60,883 nt of DNA from Paenibacillus tritici (GCF_013204885.1 NZ_JABMKX010000028.1:1-60883), one strand, 5' to 3'. Counted from the first letter of the stretch, positions 43,822-52,021 are shown. A program made the numbers and translations. The notes: generated by a model not told the origin, from the sequence alone.

Positions 43822-45105
43822 ATGGAACAGAGCAATATCATTGGAAGAGAAGCGGTAGCCGCCAAAAGAAAGCAGTACTTCTACCCGTGTACCGCACATT
43901 TTTACCGGGATGCTCCGCAATTGGTACGCGGCAGTATGCAATACGTCTACGACGAGAACGGTAAAGAATATACGGATTTCTTCGCCGGGGTATCGGTTGT
44001 CGCCTGCGGTCACTGTAATCCGGCGATTACTTCCCGCACGATAGAGCAGCTACAACAGCTGCAGCACACCTCAACGGTCTATCTGACTCAGCCGAATGTA
44101 GAGCTGGCGGAACGCCTGGAGGGTCTGCTGCCGGGCGCTCTGCGCCGGACGTTCTTCGTCAACAGCGGCTCGGAGGCGAATGAAGGGGCGTTGCTGCTGG
44201 CCCGGATGCACACCGGACGCAAAGGCTTCATTGCCCTGGAAGCGGGCCTGCATGGCCGGACCAATCTCACCATGAGCGTGACCGGTCTGCAAATGTGGAG
44301 AACCGATGCCTATCTGGATGAAGATGTGACGTTCATTCAGCGCCCGTATCATCCGGAGATGACGCTGGAGGAGGCCGCTGCGCAGTCGATCGAGAGTCTG
44401 AAGGCTGTTCTCGCCGAGAAGGGGGATACCATCGCCGCGATGATCGTGGAGCCGATTCAGGGGAATGGCGGGATGATTATGCCTGCACTGTCTTATTTCC
44501 GTGAGGTGAAGGCGCTGCTTGAGCCGTATGGCATCCTGCTGATCGACGATGAGATTCAGACCGGCTATGGCCGTACCGGAGCTATGTTTGCGATGGAGCA
44601 TTATGGCATAGTTCCGGACATTATCAGCATGGCGAAAGCGCTGGGTAACGGAGTGCCTGTCGCTGCATTTTCCACTACGGATGAGATTGCGGCTTCGCTT
44701 AATAAGCCTTCGGCCTCGACGTTCGGAGGGAACCCTGTCTCTGCGGCTACGGCGCTGGCTGTGCTGGATTATATCCGTGATGAGCGGCTGCCGGAGCGTG
44801 CGGCTGAGCTGGGCGGACGGCTGAAGGCGGGTCTGCTGCTGCTTCATGAGCGTTATCCGGCTGTGATCACCGATGTACGGGGAACCGGATTCATGCTGGG
44901 TGCCGAGCTGGCCGGCTCAGAGACAGAGGATGCTGCTGTGCGGACAGACCATGTGCTGGAAGAGATGAAGGACCGCGGATACCTGATCGGCAAAAACGGC
45001 ATAGGCCGCAACGTGCTCGCCTTCCAGCCGCCGCTCGTTGTGACTGCTGAGAATATCGACGCCATGCTTGCTGCCCTGAACGAAGTGCTGCAAGCGATCC
45101 ACTGA
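43822..45105 (+). CDS. Class III aminotransferase (AGXT2/4-aminobutyrate type)
   Basis: The 427-residue PLP enzyme is of fold type I. VNSGSEANEGALLLAR forms the phosphate cup, LLIDDEIQTGYGRTG contains the Asp that contacts the pyridine N, and MAKALGNGVPVAAF contains the PLP-binding Lys. The substrates are not clear; relatives act on alanine-glyoxylate, beta-alanine or other omega-amines. Start ATG 43822 has GAGGGAA five bases upstream. It precedes the prenyltransferase gene by 18 bp and is probably co-transcribed with it. Confidence 0.9.
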   Translation: MEQSNIIGREAVAAKRKQYFYPCTAHFYRDAPQLVRGSMQYVYDENGKEYTDFFAGVSVVACGHCNPAITSRTIEQLQQLQHTSTVYLTQPNVELAERLEGLLPGALRRTFFVNSGSEANEGALLLARMHTGRKGFIALEAGLHGRTNLTMSVTGLQMWRTDAYLDEDVTFIQRPYHPEMTLEEAAAQSIESLKAVLAEKGDTIAAMIVEPIQGNGGMIMPALSYFREVKALLEPYGILLIDDEIQTGYGRTGAMFAMEHYGIVPDIISMAKALGNGVPVAAFSTTDEIAASLNKPSASTFGGNPVSAATALAVLDYIRDERLPERAAELGGRLKAGLLLLHERYPAVITDVRGTGFMLGAELAGSETEDAAVRTDHVLEEMKDRGYLIGKNGIGRNVLAFQPPLVVTAENIDAMLAALNEVLQAIH

Positions 45106-45123
45106 AGAAAGAGGCATAACATT

Positions 45124-46008
45124 ATGGTACTCATTAATGCTTTTAAGCATACGGCACTTAAATTGAAAATGTTCAGCGAGCTTGTGATGTTCTCCCATAC
45201 GCTTTTTTCGCTCCCTTTTGCCATCATCTCGATGGTGTGGGCGGCAGGAGGCTGGCCTTCGGGCCATATGATGTTATGGGGACTGATTGCACTCATCGGT
45301 GCACGCAACGGAGCCAATGCCTTCAACCGTCTGGTGGACCGCACCTTTGACGGCAACAATCCGCGTACCGCCCACCGGCATCTGCCGCAGCGTCTGCTCG
45401 CCGAGAAGGAAGTCATCCTGTTCATCATCATTAACTATGCGCTGTTTATTGTGGCTTCCGGGATGCTGAACCTGCTCTGCCTGCTGCTGTCGCCGGTAGC
45501 TATCGTCCTGATCTCATCCTACTCCTATACGAAGCGCTTCACCTTCCTCAGCCATCTGTACCTGGGGTTTGTGATTGCTTCGGCCCCTATCGGCGCCTGG
45601 TTTGCAGTCACGGGGAACATCGCCTTCACCCCATTCGTGATCGGAACCGTGGTGATGCTCTGGATTGCCGGCTTCGACATCATCTACGGGACCCAGGACA
45701 TTGAGTTTGACCGGAAAAACGGTCTATGGTCCATTCCGAGCTTCTTCGGTCTGGAGAATGCGCTACGGATCTCCAAGGGGCTGCATTTCATTATGATTAT
45801 GCTGCTGCTGTTCCTGTACCTCTGGCGTGATCTGGGCTGGATGTATCTGGTCGGCATCGGGCTGGCCACCGTCCTGCTCATGACGGAACACAAGATTATT
45901 AAGCCTGCTAACCGCAAGATGATGAAGGTGGCTTCTTATAATTTGAATCAGGTGATCAGTATGGTGATATTGCTGTGTACGCTGATTGATTATTTTTACG
46001 TTAATTAG
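45124..46008 (+). CDS. dmkA: UbiA-family quinone prenyltransferase (DmkA-like)
   Basis: The 294-residue membrane enzyme has about eight helices and both Asp-rich Mg-diphosphate sites of the UbiA superfamily: NAFNRLVDRTFDGNNPRT near residue 65 and DIIYGTQDIEFDRKNGLWSIP near residue 192. It attaches a polyprenyl chain to an aromatic ring. It looks closer to UbiA/MqnP than to classical MenA. Given the neighbours (dmkB, ndh2, pplA), a dedicated demethylmenaquinone-type quinone for the EET chain is the best guess. Alternatively it could be a futalosine-pathway MqnP. Confidence 0.85.
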   Translation: MVLINAFKHTALKLKMFSELVMFSHTLFSLPFAIISMVWAAGGWPSGHMMLWGLIALIGARNGANAFNRLVDRTFDGNNPRTAHRHLPQRLLAEKEVILFIIINYALFIVASGMLNLLCLLLSPVAIVLISSYSYTKRFTFLSHLYLGFVIASAPIGAWFAVTGNIAFTPFVIGTVVMLWIAGFDIIYGTQDIEFDRKNGLWSIPSFFGLENALRISKGLHFIMIMLLLFLYLWRDLGWMYLVGIGLATVLLMTEHKIIKPANRKMMKVASYNLNQVISMVILLCTLIDYFYVN

Positions 46009-46045
46009 GTGGTGGGGGGAAGGAGGTTGGGAAGCTGCACTGCGC

Positions 46046-46161
46046 GGAATGTTTGGACTTCCGGTCGCTGTTAACTTCGGATTCCCTGATTAGAACCGCA
46101 GGCCGCGGTAGGAATCCGAAGTTAAAGGCGAACGCTGACGCTCCTCCAGTTCCAAAATTCC
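46046..46161. repeat. Nested long inverted repeat
   Basis: Three nested helices are visible: outer GGAATGTTTGGACT (46046-46059) with AGTTCCAAAATTCC (46148-46161, imperfect), middle TTAACTTCGGATTCC (46071-46085) with its perfect complement (46111-46125), inner ACCGC/GCGGT. It lies 38 bp after dmkA and may act as a 3' RNA structure or be a miniature mobile-element relic. Confidence 0.75.
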
Positions 46162-46242
46162 TCTCCGTTCCGTCCTAACCCCCCCCCAGGCAAGATTAAC
46201 TTCAAAAAAAGACAACAGGCCTGCCCAGCGGGGCGGGCGGCA

Positions 46243-46274
46243 AAAAGCGCGATAAGCTTAGGCTTCGCGCTTTT
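46243..46274 (+). terminator. Possible terminator downstream of dmkA
   Basis: AAAAGCGCGA (46243-46252) pairs with TCGCGCTTTT (46265-46274), ending in T's on both strands. It could end the plus-strand EET cluster. Confidence 0.6.
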
Positions 46275-46395
46275 CTTCATGGCTTCGAGCAAGGGCAGAC
46301 CTTAAGAGCGCCCCTAAAGGGCGACTCCTCAAGAGTAAATCCAAAAGCAAACCCAAAAGCAAACCCAAAAGCGGGGCAAATGCAAACTACGAGCA

Positions 46396-46474
46396 ACCCC
46401 CAACCCCAACCCCAACCCCAACCCCAACCCCAACCCCAACCCCAACCCCAACCCCAACCCCAACCCCAACCCCA
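46396..46474. repeat. CCCCAA/TTGGGG hexanucleotide array
   Basis: About 13 uninterrupted copies of the hexamer run from 46396 to 46474, preceded at 46338-46371 by repeats of AAAAGCAAACCC. The minus strand has repeated runs of four G's and can form intramolecular G-quadruplexes. No gene covers it. Confidence 0.95.
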
Positions 46475-47071
46475 GAGCGACCTGATCCCGACCCCCCATT
46501 GCTAAACATACTCACGTTCGCTTGTTTAGCGGGGCTACCACCAACTAAAGTTTAAGCTATTTCACTTTGTGCAGTAGAAGCTGGTGTAATTCCCCCGAAA
46601 AGCACATCTATTGTATTCTGTGCAGTAGAATTTGCTCGAAGAGGGTATTTTGGGCCGAAGTTCTGAAATCAACTGTATGAAATGCAATAGAATGGGTTGT
46701 AGCTCGAGATTATGCGAATTCTAATGTACAGAATACATTCAAGGAACGGAAAAACTCAGTAAAATAGCTACTTTATTGTAAACTCACTCACGTTCGCTGC
46801 GCTGCGTTCGCTTATATAGTGGGTAGATGCGATATGAGTGGCGATGTGAGCGGATAAGTGTATTTCGTACAACTAAAAGGCGGCCAGAAGGCAGATTTCG
46901 TATGATACATGCATTCTGTACAACTAAAAATGCTGAAAAGTAGCTTTTGTGGGCATTCCAGCCTAAATAGGTGTACAGAGTGCAGTTATAACAATTGCTG
47001 CATAGTTATGGACGACTTTAGTTGTAGGAAATACAGTTAGTCGGCCAATGAGGTAAATAAGTTCAGGGAAC
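46475..47071. other. Non-coding spacer with short dispersed repeats
   Basis: GTACAACTAAAA occurs at 46868 and 46918 (50 bp apart), CTCACGTTCGCT at 46513 and 46791, and TGTGCAGTAGAA at 46569 and 46621. I find no start codon with a ribosome binding site or any known RNA motif. Confidence 0.6.
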
Positions 47072-47100
47072 AAAAAAACGAGCCCTACTCAGGCTCGTTT
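47072..47100 (-). terminator. Terminator downstream of dmkB
   Basis: On the minus strand AACGAGCC/GGCTCGTT forms an 8-bp stem with a 7-base loop, followed by seven T's (47078-47072). It is about 315 bp beyond the dmkB stop. Confidence 0.8.
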
Positions 47101-47268
47101 ACTTAAAATGTGTGAATACATATAACGTGGAGGATGGAGTGTACCGTATGCGCTAATACAGCAGTGTGGAGCGTACCTGTATGCACTAATACAGCAGCGT
47201 CATGCGTGCAGCATCATGATACAGCAGGGTTAGTTAACTGAACCAATGAAGCTGCACAGACCTTTGCA

Positions 47269-47372
47269 CGGAAGCTGGAGAATGGCTTCACGATGGCGGC
47301 AGCAGCAGACTGAGCCAGGCAGCCCCACTGACGGCCTCAGCGCAGGGCAGTGTATCGCTGGCCTATTATCTC
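47269..47372 (-). pseudogene. Decayed duplicate of the dmkB 3' end
   Basis: This segment aligns with 47469-47553 inside dmkB (shared blocks GGAAGCTGGAGA, CACGATGGC, CTGACGGCCTCAG, and a GCATCGCTG/GTATCGCTG pair) with insertions of a few bases. It lies 200 bp beyond the matching part of dmkB and no longer reads as a continuous frame. It looks like an old tandem duplication, or a former longer C-terminus cut by a new stop. Confidence 0.6.
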
Positions 47373-47414
47373 TGGCCGTAGTATCGCTGCCCGTAACCCC
47401 CTCAGCCCGGCGGC

Positions 47415-48395
47415 TCAGTGGTCGCGGCCGGCGAAGTATCGCAGCAGGGTCTCCAGATCGGCGTGCGCCGGGAAGCTGGAGAGCTGCTGCACGATGGCAT
47501 CAGCCTGGGCCAGATAGTCCTGGCTGACGGCCTCAGAGCGGGCCAGGGCATCGCTGCCTTTGATCAGCTCCAACACATGCGCTACATCCCCAGCAGAAGA
47601 GGCTGGGCCTATCCTGCGGATGACCGGAGCAAGCTCGGCGTCCTTCAGAGCAATAAGTACAGGCAAGGTAACCTGCCCCTGGCGCAGATCACTGCCAGCC
47701 GGCTTGCCCAACACATCCGCCGATTGAGTGAAGTCAAGAATGTCATCCTGAATCTGGAATGACATCCCCAGCGCCTCACCGAAATCGTAGAGGAGCTGGG
47801 CGATCTCATCGGTGCTCTCTGCCGATAGAGCGCCTACCTTCAGACAGGTAGCCATGAGCAGAGCTGTTTTGTTACGGGACTTCTCCAGATATTGCTCCAG
47901 CGTAAGGTCATAGTCGAAGACATGCTCCATTTGCTGATATTCACCCAGGCATAGCTGGGCCGTGGCCACAGAGGACAGGTCGTGAACATAACGGTCCTTA
48001 TCCCCCGAATACTTGCTAAGCAGCTCAATTACGCGGGCGGACATATAATTGCCGATATGCACAGCAGATTGAATGCCGGTCTTGGTGTGCAGTGCAGGCT
48101 CGCCCCGCCGCAGCTCGGCGTTGTCAATAATATCATCATGAATCAATGAGGCAACGTGGATAAATTCAGCCGCAGCCGATAATTGCAGTGTTCTGCGCCC
48201 GGCAGGCTTACGCCCGAAGCGGCTCCCTACAATGACCATCAGCGGGCGAAGGCGCTTGCCGCCGGAGCCTGTCAGCTCGAGAATACTCTGCGCCAGCTGC
48301 GATTTCTTGGGCACATCCTTATCGCGGGTCACCAGATTCTTAATTTCATGGTTAATTTCATTCAGGTCAATATTCAAGGATTCATGCAGCTTCAT
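47415..48395 (-). CDS. dmkB: Polyprenyl diphosphate synthase (DmkB/HepT-like)
   Basis: The 326-residue trans-isoprenyl diphosphate synthase has the first Asp-rich motif HDDIIDNAELRRG, GGKRLRPLMVI near the start and the second Asp motif QDDILDF. It builds the long isoprenoid tail used by the quinone prenyltransferase. AGGTGGG is 10 bases before ATG 48395; a GTG 15 bases upstream is also open. The small HepS-like gene ends 18 bp before it, as in two-subunit heptaprenyl synthases. Confidence 0.9.
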   Translation of the reverse strand: MKLHESLNIDLNEINHEIKNLVTRDKDVPKKSQLAQSILELTGSGGKRLRPLMVIVGSRFGRKPAGRRTLQLSAAAEFIHVASLIHDDIIDNAELRRGEPALHTKTGIQSAVHIGNYMSARVIELLSKYSGDKDRYVHDLSSVATAQLCLGEYQQMEHVFDYDLTLEQYLEKSRNKTALLMATCLKVGALSAESTDEIAQLLYDFGEALGMSFQIQDDILDFTQSADVLGKPAGSDLRQGQVTLPVLIALKDAELAPVIRRIGPASSAGDVAHVLELIKGSDALARSEAVSQDYLAQADAIVQQLSSFPAHADLETLLRYFAGRDH

Positions 48396-48413
48396 CGTTT
48401 GTGTTCCCACCTG

Positions 48414-48863
48414 TCAAATGGCTTTGCTGGTACGGCTTCGTTGTCTGCGCTCCTGAATGAGGAATTCATCAAACTCCCGGGCCGGATTATGTTCCGTGAA
48501 CTCTCCATTTGAACGTGCTATCTGCATTTTTTTGATCGAGGGTGCCATATACGCCACCAGATCCAGCTCCCGGCATTTCACTGCAAACTGCAAATAGAAG
48601 CTGTATAGATAATCTCCATCCAAAATGTTGCGGGTCAGGTCAGGATGATGTGGGACACATTCCATATGGCGCTGTGCGGCCACGGTAAGAATGGTATAAA
48701 TACCTAGCAAATGGACTTTGCGGTCATATTCCAGATCATGGCGTTCCACTACCGAGAGCAACTGCTCGCATTCTGCCGGAGAGAGAGACAACTGAATTCC
48801 GGCGATCTGGGACATTTCAGCCTGAAGCAACCGGAACGTATCTTCCATGAGTTTTTGGTTCAC
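48414..48863 (-). CDS. Small HepS-like partner of the prenyl synthase
   Basis: The 149-residue soluble helical protein starts at GTG 48863, with GGAGAG six bases upstream; the frame is open 36 bases more. The segment ILDGDYLYSFYLQFAVKCRELDLVAYMAPSIKKMQIA is similar in pattern to HepS (heptaprenyl diphosphate synthase component 1), though the protein is shorter than the about 250 residues of B. subtilis HepS. Position directly before the catalytic subunit supports a regulatory-subunit role. The family call is tentative. Confidence 0.6.
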   Translation of the reverse strand: MNQKLMEDTFRLLQAEMSQIAGIQLSLSPAECEQLLSVVERHDLEYDRKVHLLGIYTILTVAAQRHMECVPHHPDLTRNILDGDYLYSFYLQFAVKCRELDLVAYMAPSIKKMQIARSNGEFTEHNPAREFDEFLIQERRQRSRTSKAI

Positions 48864-48977
48864 AAGCTTCTCTCCTTCTGTCGGTTTTGCCGGAAGCAAC
48901 CATAGCCCTGATTATCCCTACAAAACCATTTTGTTGAAAATCCGCACACAACTGTACTTTCACCTTGTTAAACAAGG

Positions 48978-49008
48978 AGAGTAATGTGTCCTAGGGACAC
49001 ATTACTCT
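48978..49008. other. Perfect 14-bp hairpin between ndh2 and the HepS-like gene
   Basis: AGAGTAATGTGTCC and GGACACATTACTCT are exact complements with a 3-base loop. No T-run follows on the minus strand; a second small inverted repeat (CCTTGT/ACAAGG, 48963-48977) does. In a 238-bp gap, it may attenuate transcription or protect the 3' end of the pplA-ndh2 mRNA. Confidence 0.8.
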
Positions 49009-49101
49009 TAAGAATATCCTATTCAGCTTGCAGCAGCGCAGCATGAGCATACGCCGCTGTTATTAATAAAGTTACTTCTTATACACAAGATACCCGTTTC
49101 C

Positions 49102-50979
49102 TCAGTCGGTATACAGATACCAGCGCCGGACGAGTGGGATCTTCTTCCACTGCTTCTTGAGCCAAGGAAGAACATAGTAGTCCAGACCGAACACGCTGCC
49201 GGAGCCGCCGATGCAGGCAATAGCTGCCGCAACATACCAGAGCATTTCTGTTGCTGCCATCTTGGTAGTCCAGATCATGACTGCCATTCCTATAGTAGCC
49301 AGGGCAGAGATTGCTGTGAACAAACCAACGATCAGCATAACACCGAAGAGAATTTCGGCACATACCATGCCGATTTGGAACCATTTCGCCAGGAAGGTGT
49401 AAGAACCATCCGGGTTGTAGAACATAAGATCCATGAACCAGTTGGAAATATCGTAAATGAAGCCTGGAACCGGGAGAGCCGATACAGCTTCTTTGGCAGT
49501 GGATACTGCGGAAGCGGCAGATTGGGCATCTACGGTTGTTTTGACGGCATCAACAGCTACACTGGCAGCTGAAGTGGCGTCTGCATAAGGAGCAGCAGGA
49601 ATCAGGAAAATCTTATTCGGATCGACCCAGATCTTGCGGATCTTTTCTATACCTTCATATAACCACATTCCCCCCAGAAGCATACGGAGAGGGACGAGCC
49701 AGAAGTTCGGCGAGCGCTTGGAGAAGTATCCGCCCACGAAGCTCTTGCGGTTCTCAACATGGAAGAACTCGTGCATCATGTAAGTCCAGACTTTGTTGAA
49801 GCCTACAACCTGGGACAGATAGAACATATTGATGAAATGTTTGGACAACATAGCCATGAAGCCGGTCAGCATGAAGAACTTGCCCGGAAGACCAACGTTC
49901 GCTACACCGTAGCGGCTGCCGATCGAAACCATGGTGCCGTGGAATCCTGGTTTGTATGCTTTTTTGGGCGTACCTTTGATATCGGCAGTAATATTGCCCG
50001 CGATAACCGGAGCCGCCTGTTCAGCATTCTCAACCATTTGTGGAACAGGACGCTCTTCGCCTTCAGGGATGAAGAAGATGTTATCCCCTACAACGTATAC
50101 GTTCTTATGGTCAACACTCTCAAGGTGTTCATTGGTAACAATACGTTTGCGGCCTTGCTGTTGAACATCAAGACTGCCAACGATTTCGGAGCCTTCAACA
50201 CCGGCTGTCCAGACGATCGTCTGAGCATCCACGATGTTTTTCTCGCCGAGGGCTACAGAACCTGTGCCTACTTCGGTGATTTTGGCGCCTGTAACAATTT
50301 CTACATTCATCTTGCGCAGGCGGGCTTCGGCTTTCTGGATCAGCTTCTCCGGAAGGATCGGCAGAATCTTCGGCGCCATATCAGCCACAATCAGTCTTAC
50401 TTCAGAAGGATCAATGAAGAATTCCTTGCACAGCTCCTCGCGTTGCTCAGCCATTTCACCTACGAGCTCGACGCCGGTGAAGCCGGCACCGATGATTACG
50501 AAGGTCAGCATGGAACGGCGGACTGCCGCATTCTTTTCCTTCGCAGCTTTGGTGTACATGTCGCGGATCTGACGCTTCAGGGCCACTGCATCATCATAAG
50601 ACCAGAAGGAGAAGGTGTTCTCTTCAGCTCCCGGGATTCCGAAGAAGGTTGGCTTGCTTCCTGTGCCGATTACCAGGTAATCGTAAGCATAGGTGGCTTT
50701 GTCGGACTTCAGCTTCTTGTTCTTGAAATCAATGTTGCTGATTTCGTCCAGAACAACATCTACCTTCAGGCCGGCAAAAATTTTCTTCAAGTCAATTTTG
50801 ATCGAATCCTCTGGTGCGCGATTCGCAGAAACCTCATGCAGCTCAGTCAAAAGAGTGTGGTATGGATTTCGGTCGATCAGTTTAATTTCTACATCTTTGT
50901 CGTTCTTAAATTTCTTTGCCAGTTTCTTAGCCGTGAGTACGCCGCCGTAGCCGCCGCCCAAAATGACTATTTTCTTCAA
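49102..50979 (-). CDS. ndh2: Membrane-anchored type II NADH dehydrogenase (EET type)
   Basis: The 625-residue protein has an N-terminal FAD/NADH oxidoreductase of about 400 residues (FAD loop GGGYGG at 8-13; NADH loop IIGAGFTGVELVGEMAE; VYVVGDN). Unlike the usual 400-residue Ndh, it continues with about 200 residues holding several membrane helices in a DoxX-like arrangement (PLRMLLGGMWLYEGIEKI.., WFQIGMVCAEILFGVMLIVGLF). This long form is that of Listeria EET Ndh2, which passes electrons from NADH to a membrane quinone. It follows pplA by 48 bp. Confidence 0.93.
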   Translation of the reverse strand: MKKIVILGGGYGGVLTAKKLAKKFKNDKDVEIKLIDRNPYHTLLTELHEVSANRAPEDSIKIDLKKIFAGLKVDVVLDEISNIDFKNKKLKSDKATYAYDYLVIGTGSKPTFFGIPGAEENTFSFWSYDDAVALKRQIRDMYTKAAKEKNAAVRRSMLTFVIIGAGFTGVELVGEMAEQREELCKEFFIDPSEVRLIVADMAPKILPILPEKLIQKAEARLRKMNVEIVTGAKITEVGTGSVALGEKNIVDAQTIVWTAGVEGSEIVGSLDVQQQGRKRIVTNEHLESVDHKNVYVVGDNIFFIPEGEERPVPQMVENAEQAAPVIAGNITADIKGTPKKAYKPGFHGTMVSIGSRYGVANVGLPGKFFMLTGFMAMLSKHFINMFYLSQVVGFNKVWTYMMHEFFHVENRKSFVGGYFSKRSPNFWLVPLRMLLGGMWLYEGIEKIRKIWVDPNKIFLIPAAPYADATSAASVAVDAVKTTVDAQSAASAVSTAKEAVSALPVPGFIYDISNWFMDLMFYNPDGSYTFLAKWFQIGMVCAEILFGVMLIVGLFTAISALATIGMAVMIWTTKMAATEMLWYVAAAIACIGGSGSVFGLDYYVLPWLKKQWKKIPLVRRWYLYTD

Positions 50980-51027
50980 GAGAAACTCACCTCATTCATC
51001 TGATTAGCTGCAAAAGGTAGCGAATAA

Positions 51028-51933
51028 TTATTTCGCGCCTTCGAGCGCTTTTTGTGCAAGTGTGAAATATTCACCAACGTGGATAGATACGCCGGAGATA
51101 GCATCTGTTTTGCCTTCAGCATCCAGGGTAGGAGCTACGCCTTTATTCTCAAGGAAATACTTCTCGGCCAGTGCAATTTCTTCGTGCCATTCAGCAGCAG
51201 CACCGCCGGCTTTCATTCCGTATTTGCCGTCTACAGAATATTGTTTCTTATCATCGCCTGCAGCATTCACACCGCTGAAATTAACAGCGACAACATTACC
51301 GTTAGCCACAGTAAGAGCTACAGTGGACTTCCAGCCGGATTTCGCATCCATTTCGCCTTCTGCAGTATATCCGCCGTCTTTGTATTGACCAGCTTCAGCA
51401 GGACCGGCAGCAAGTGCAGCCTGTGCAGCGCCAACGAAATCACTAACGTGTACGGATACGCCGGAGATCGCATCTGTTTTGCCTTCAGCATCTACTGTAA
51501 GGGCTGCAGGATCTTGTTTTTCAATCAGGAAAGCTTCAGCTTTAGCTGCCTGTTCATGCCATTCGGACTTCGCACCGCCGATTTTAACCAAACCGTAGTT
51601 GCCGTCTTCGGACACTTTTTTCTTCAAATCGCCAGCTTTTTTTACATTGAAAGCATTCCAGTCAGCTTTGGTGATTTTGCCGCCTTCTACAGTCAACAAT
51701 GTGAATGTCTGCCAGCCGGTTTCCGGGTCAGCATCCACTGTTCCGTAGTAAGTTCCGTCCTGGTATTTGCCTGTCTCAGCTGCAGGAGCAGCAGTTGCCT
51801 CAGCGGCAGGAGCAGTGGTTGCAGCAGCAGGTGCGGTAGTTGGAGCAGCATTGCCCGAGTTGTTGTTGCCGCAGCCTGCAAGCAAGGTGCCAAGTACCAG
51901 GGCGCTCGACAAGATTACAGAAGCTTTTTTCAT
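51028..51933 (-). CDS. pplA: PplA-like lipoprotein with two FMN-binding domains
   Basis: The 301-residue precursor has a signal peptide with lipobox LLAGC (Cys at about 21), an Ala/Pro/Thr-rich linker, then two repeats of an FMN-binding domain (about 56-175 and 183-300). Each ends with the flavinylation motif D-A-I-S-G-V-S (TDAISGVSVHV and TDAISGVSIHV), where the last Ser would carry covalent FMN attached by an ApbE-type transferase. In Listeria PplA is the terminal carrier that reduces external iron or flavins. GGAGG is 10 bases before the ATG. It is the first gene of the minus-strand EET cluster. Confidence 0.93.
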   Translation of the reverse strand: MKKASVILSSALVLGTLLAGCGNNNSGNAAPTTAPAAATTAPAAEATAAPAAETGKYQDGTYYGTVDADPETGWQTFTLLTVEGGKITKADWNAFNVKKAGDLKKKVSEDGNYGLVKIGGAKSEWHEQAAKAEAFLIEKQDPAALTVDAEGKTDAISGVSVHVSDFVGAAQAALAAGPAEAGQYKDGGYTAEGEMDAKSGWKSTVALTVANGNVVAVNFSGVNAAGDDKKQYSVDGKYGMKAGGAAAEWHEEIALAEKYFLENKGVAPTLDAEGKTDAISGVSIHVGEYFTLAQKALEGAK

Positions 51934-51972
51934 TTTGATATGACCTCCAAGAAAATAGTTTAAAATATATAT

Positions 51973-51995
51973 ATTAAAATGTAAAACATTTTAAT
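51973..51995. other. Inverted repeat in the pplA leader/-10 region
   Basis: ATTAAAATG and CATTTTAAT are perfect complements around TAAAA. The repeat includes the predicted -10 hexamer of pplA, so it may be an additional operator or a 5' mRNA hairpin. Confidence 0.6.
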
Positions 51996-52021
51996 AGCTA
52001 TGGAAGTGATAAAAATCACTT
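51978..52021 (-). promoter_or_regulatory. Fnr-type class II promoter of pplA
   Basis: AAGTGATAAAAATCACTT at 52004-52021 has the form GTGA-N6-TCAC with 7-bp perfect arms. On the minus strand TACATT at 51983-51978 is a -10 candidate; a start at 51971 places the palindrome centre at -41.5. The predicted leader is about 38 bases. This is the arrangement of Fnr/CRP-activated promoters. Confidence 0.7.
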
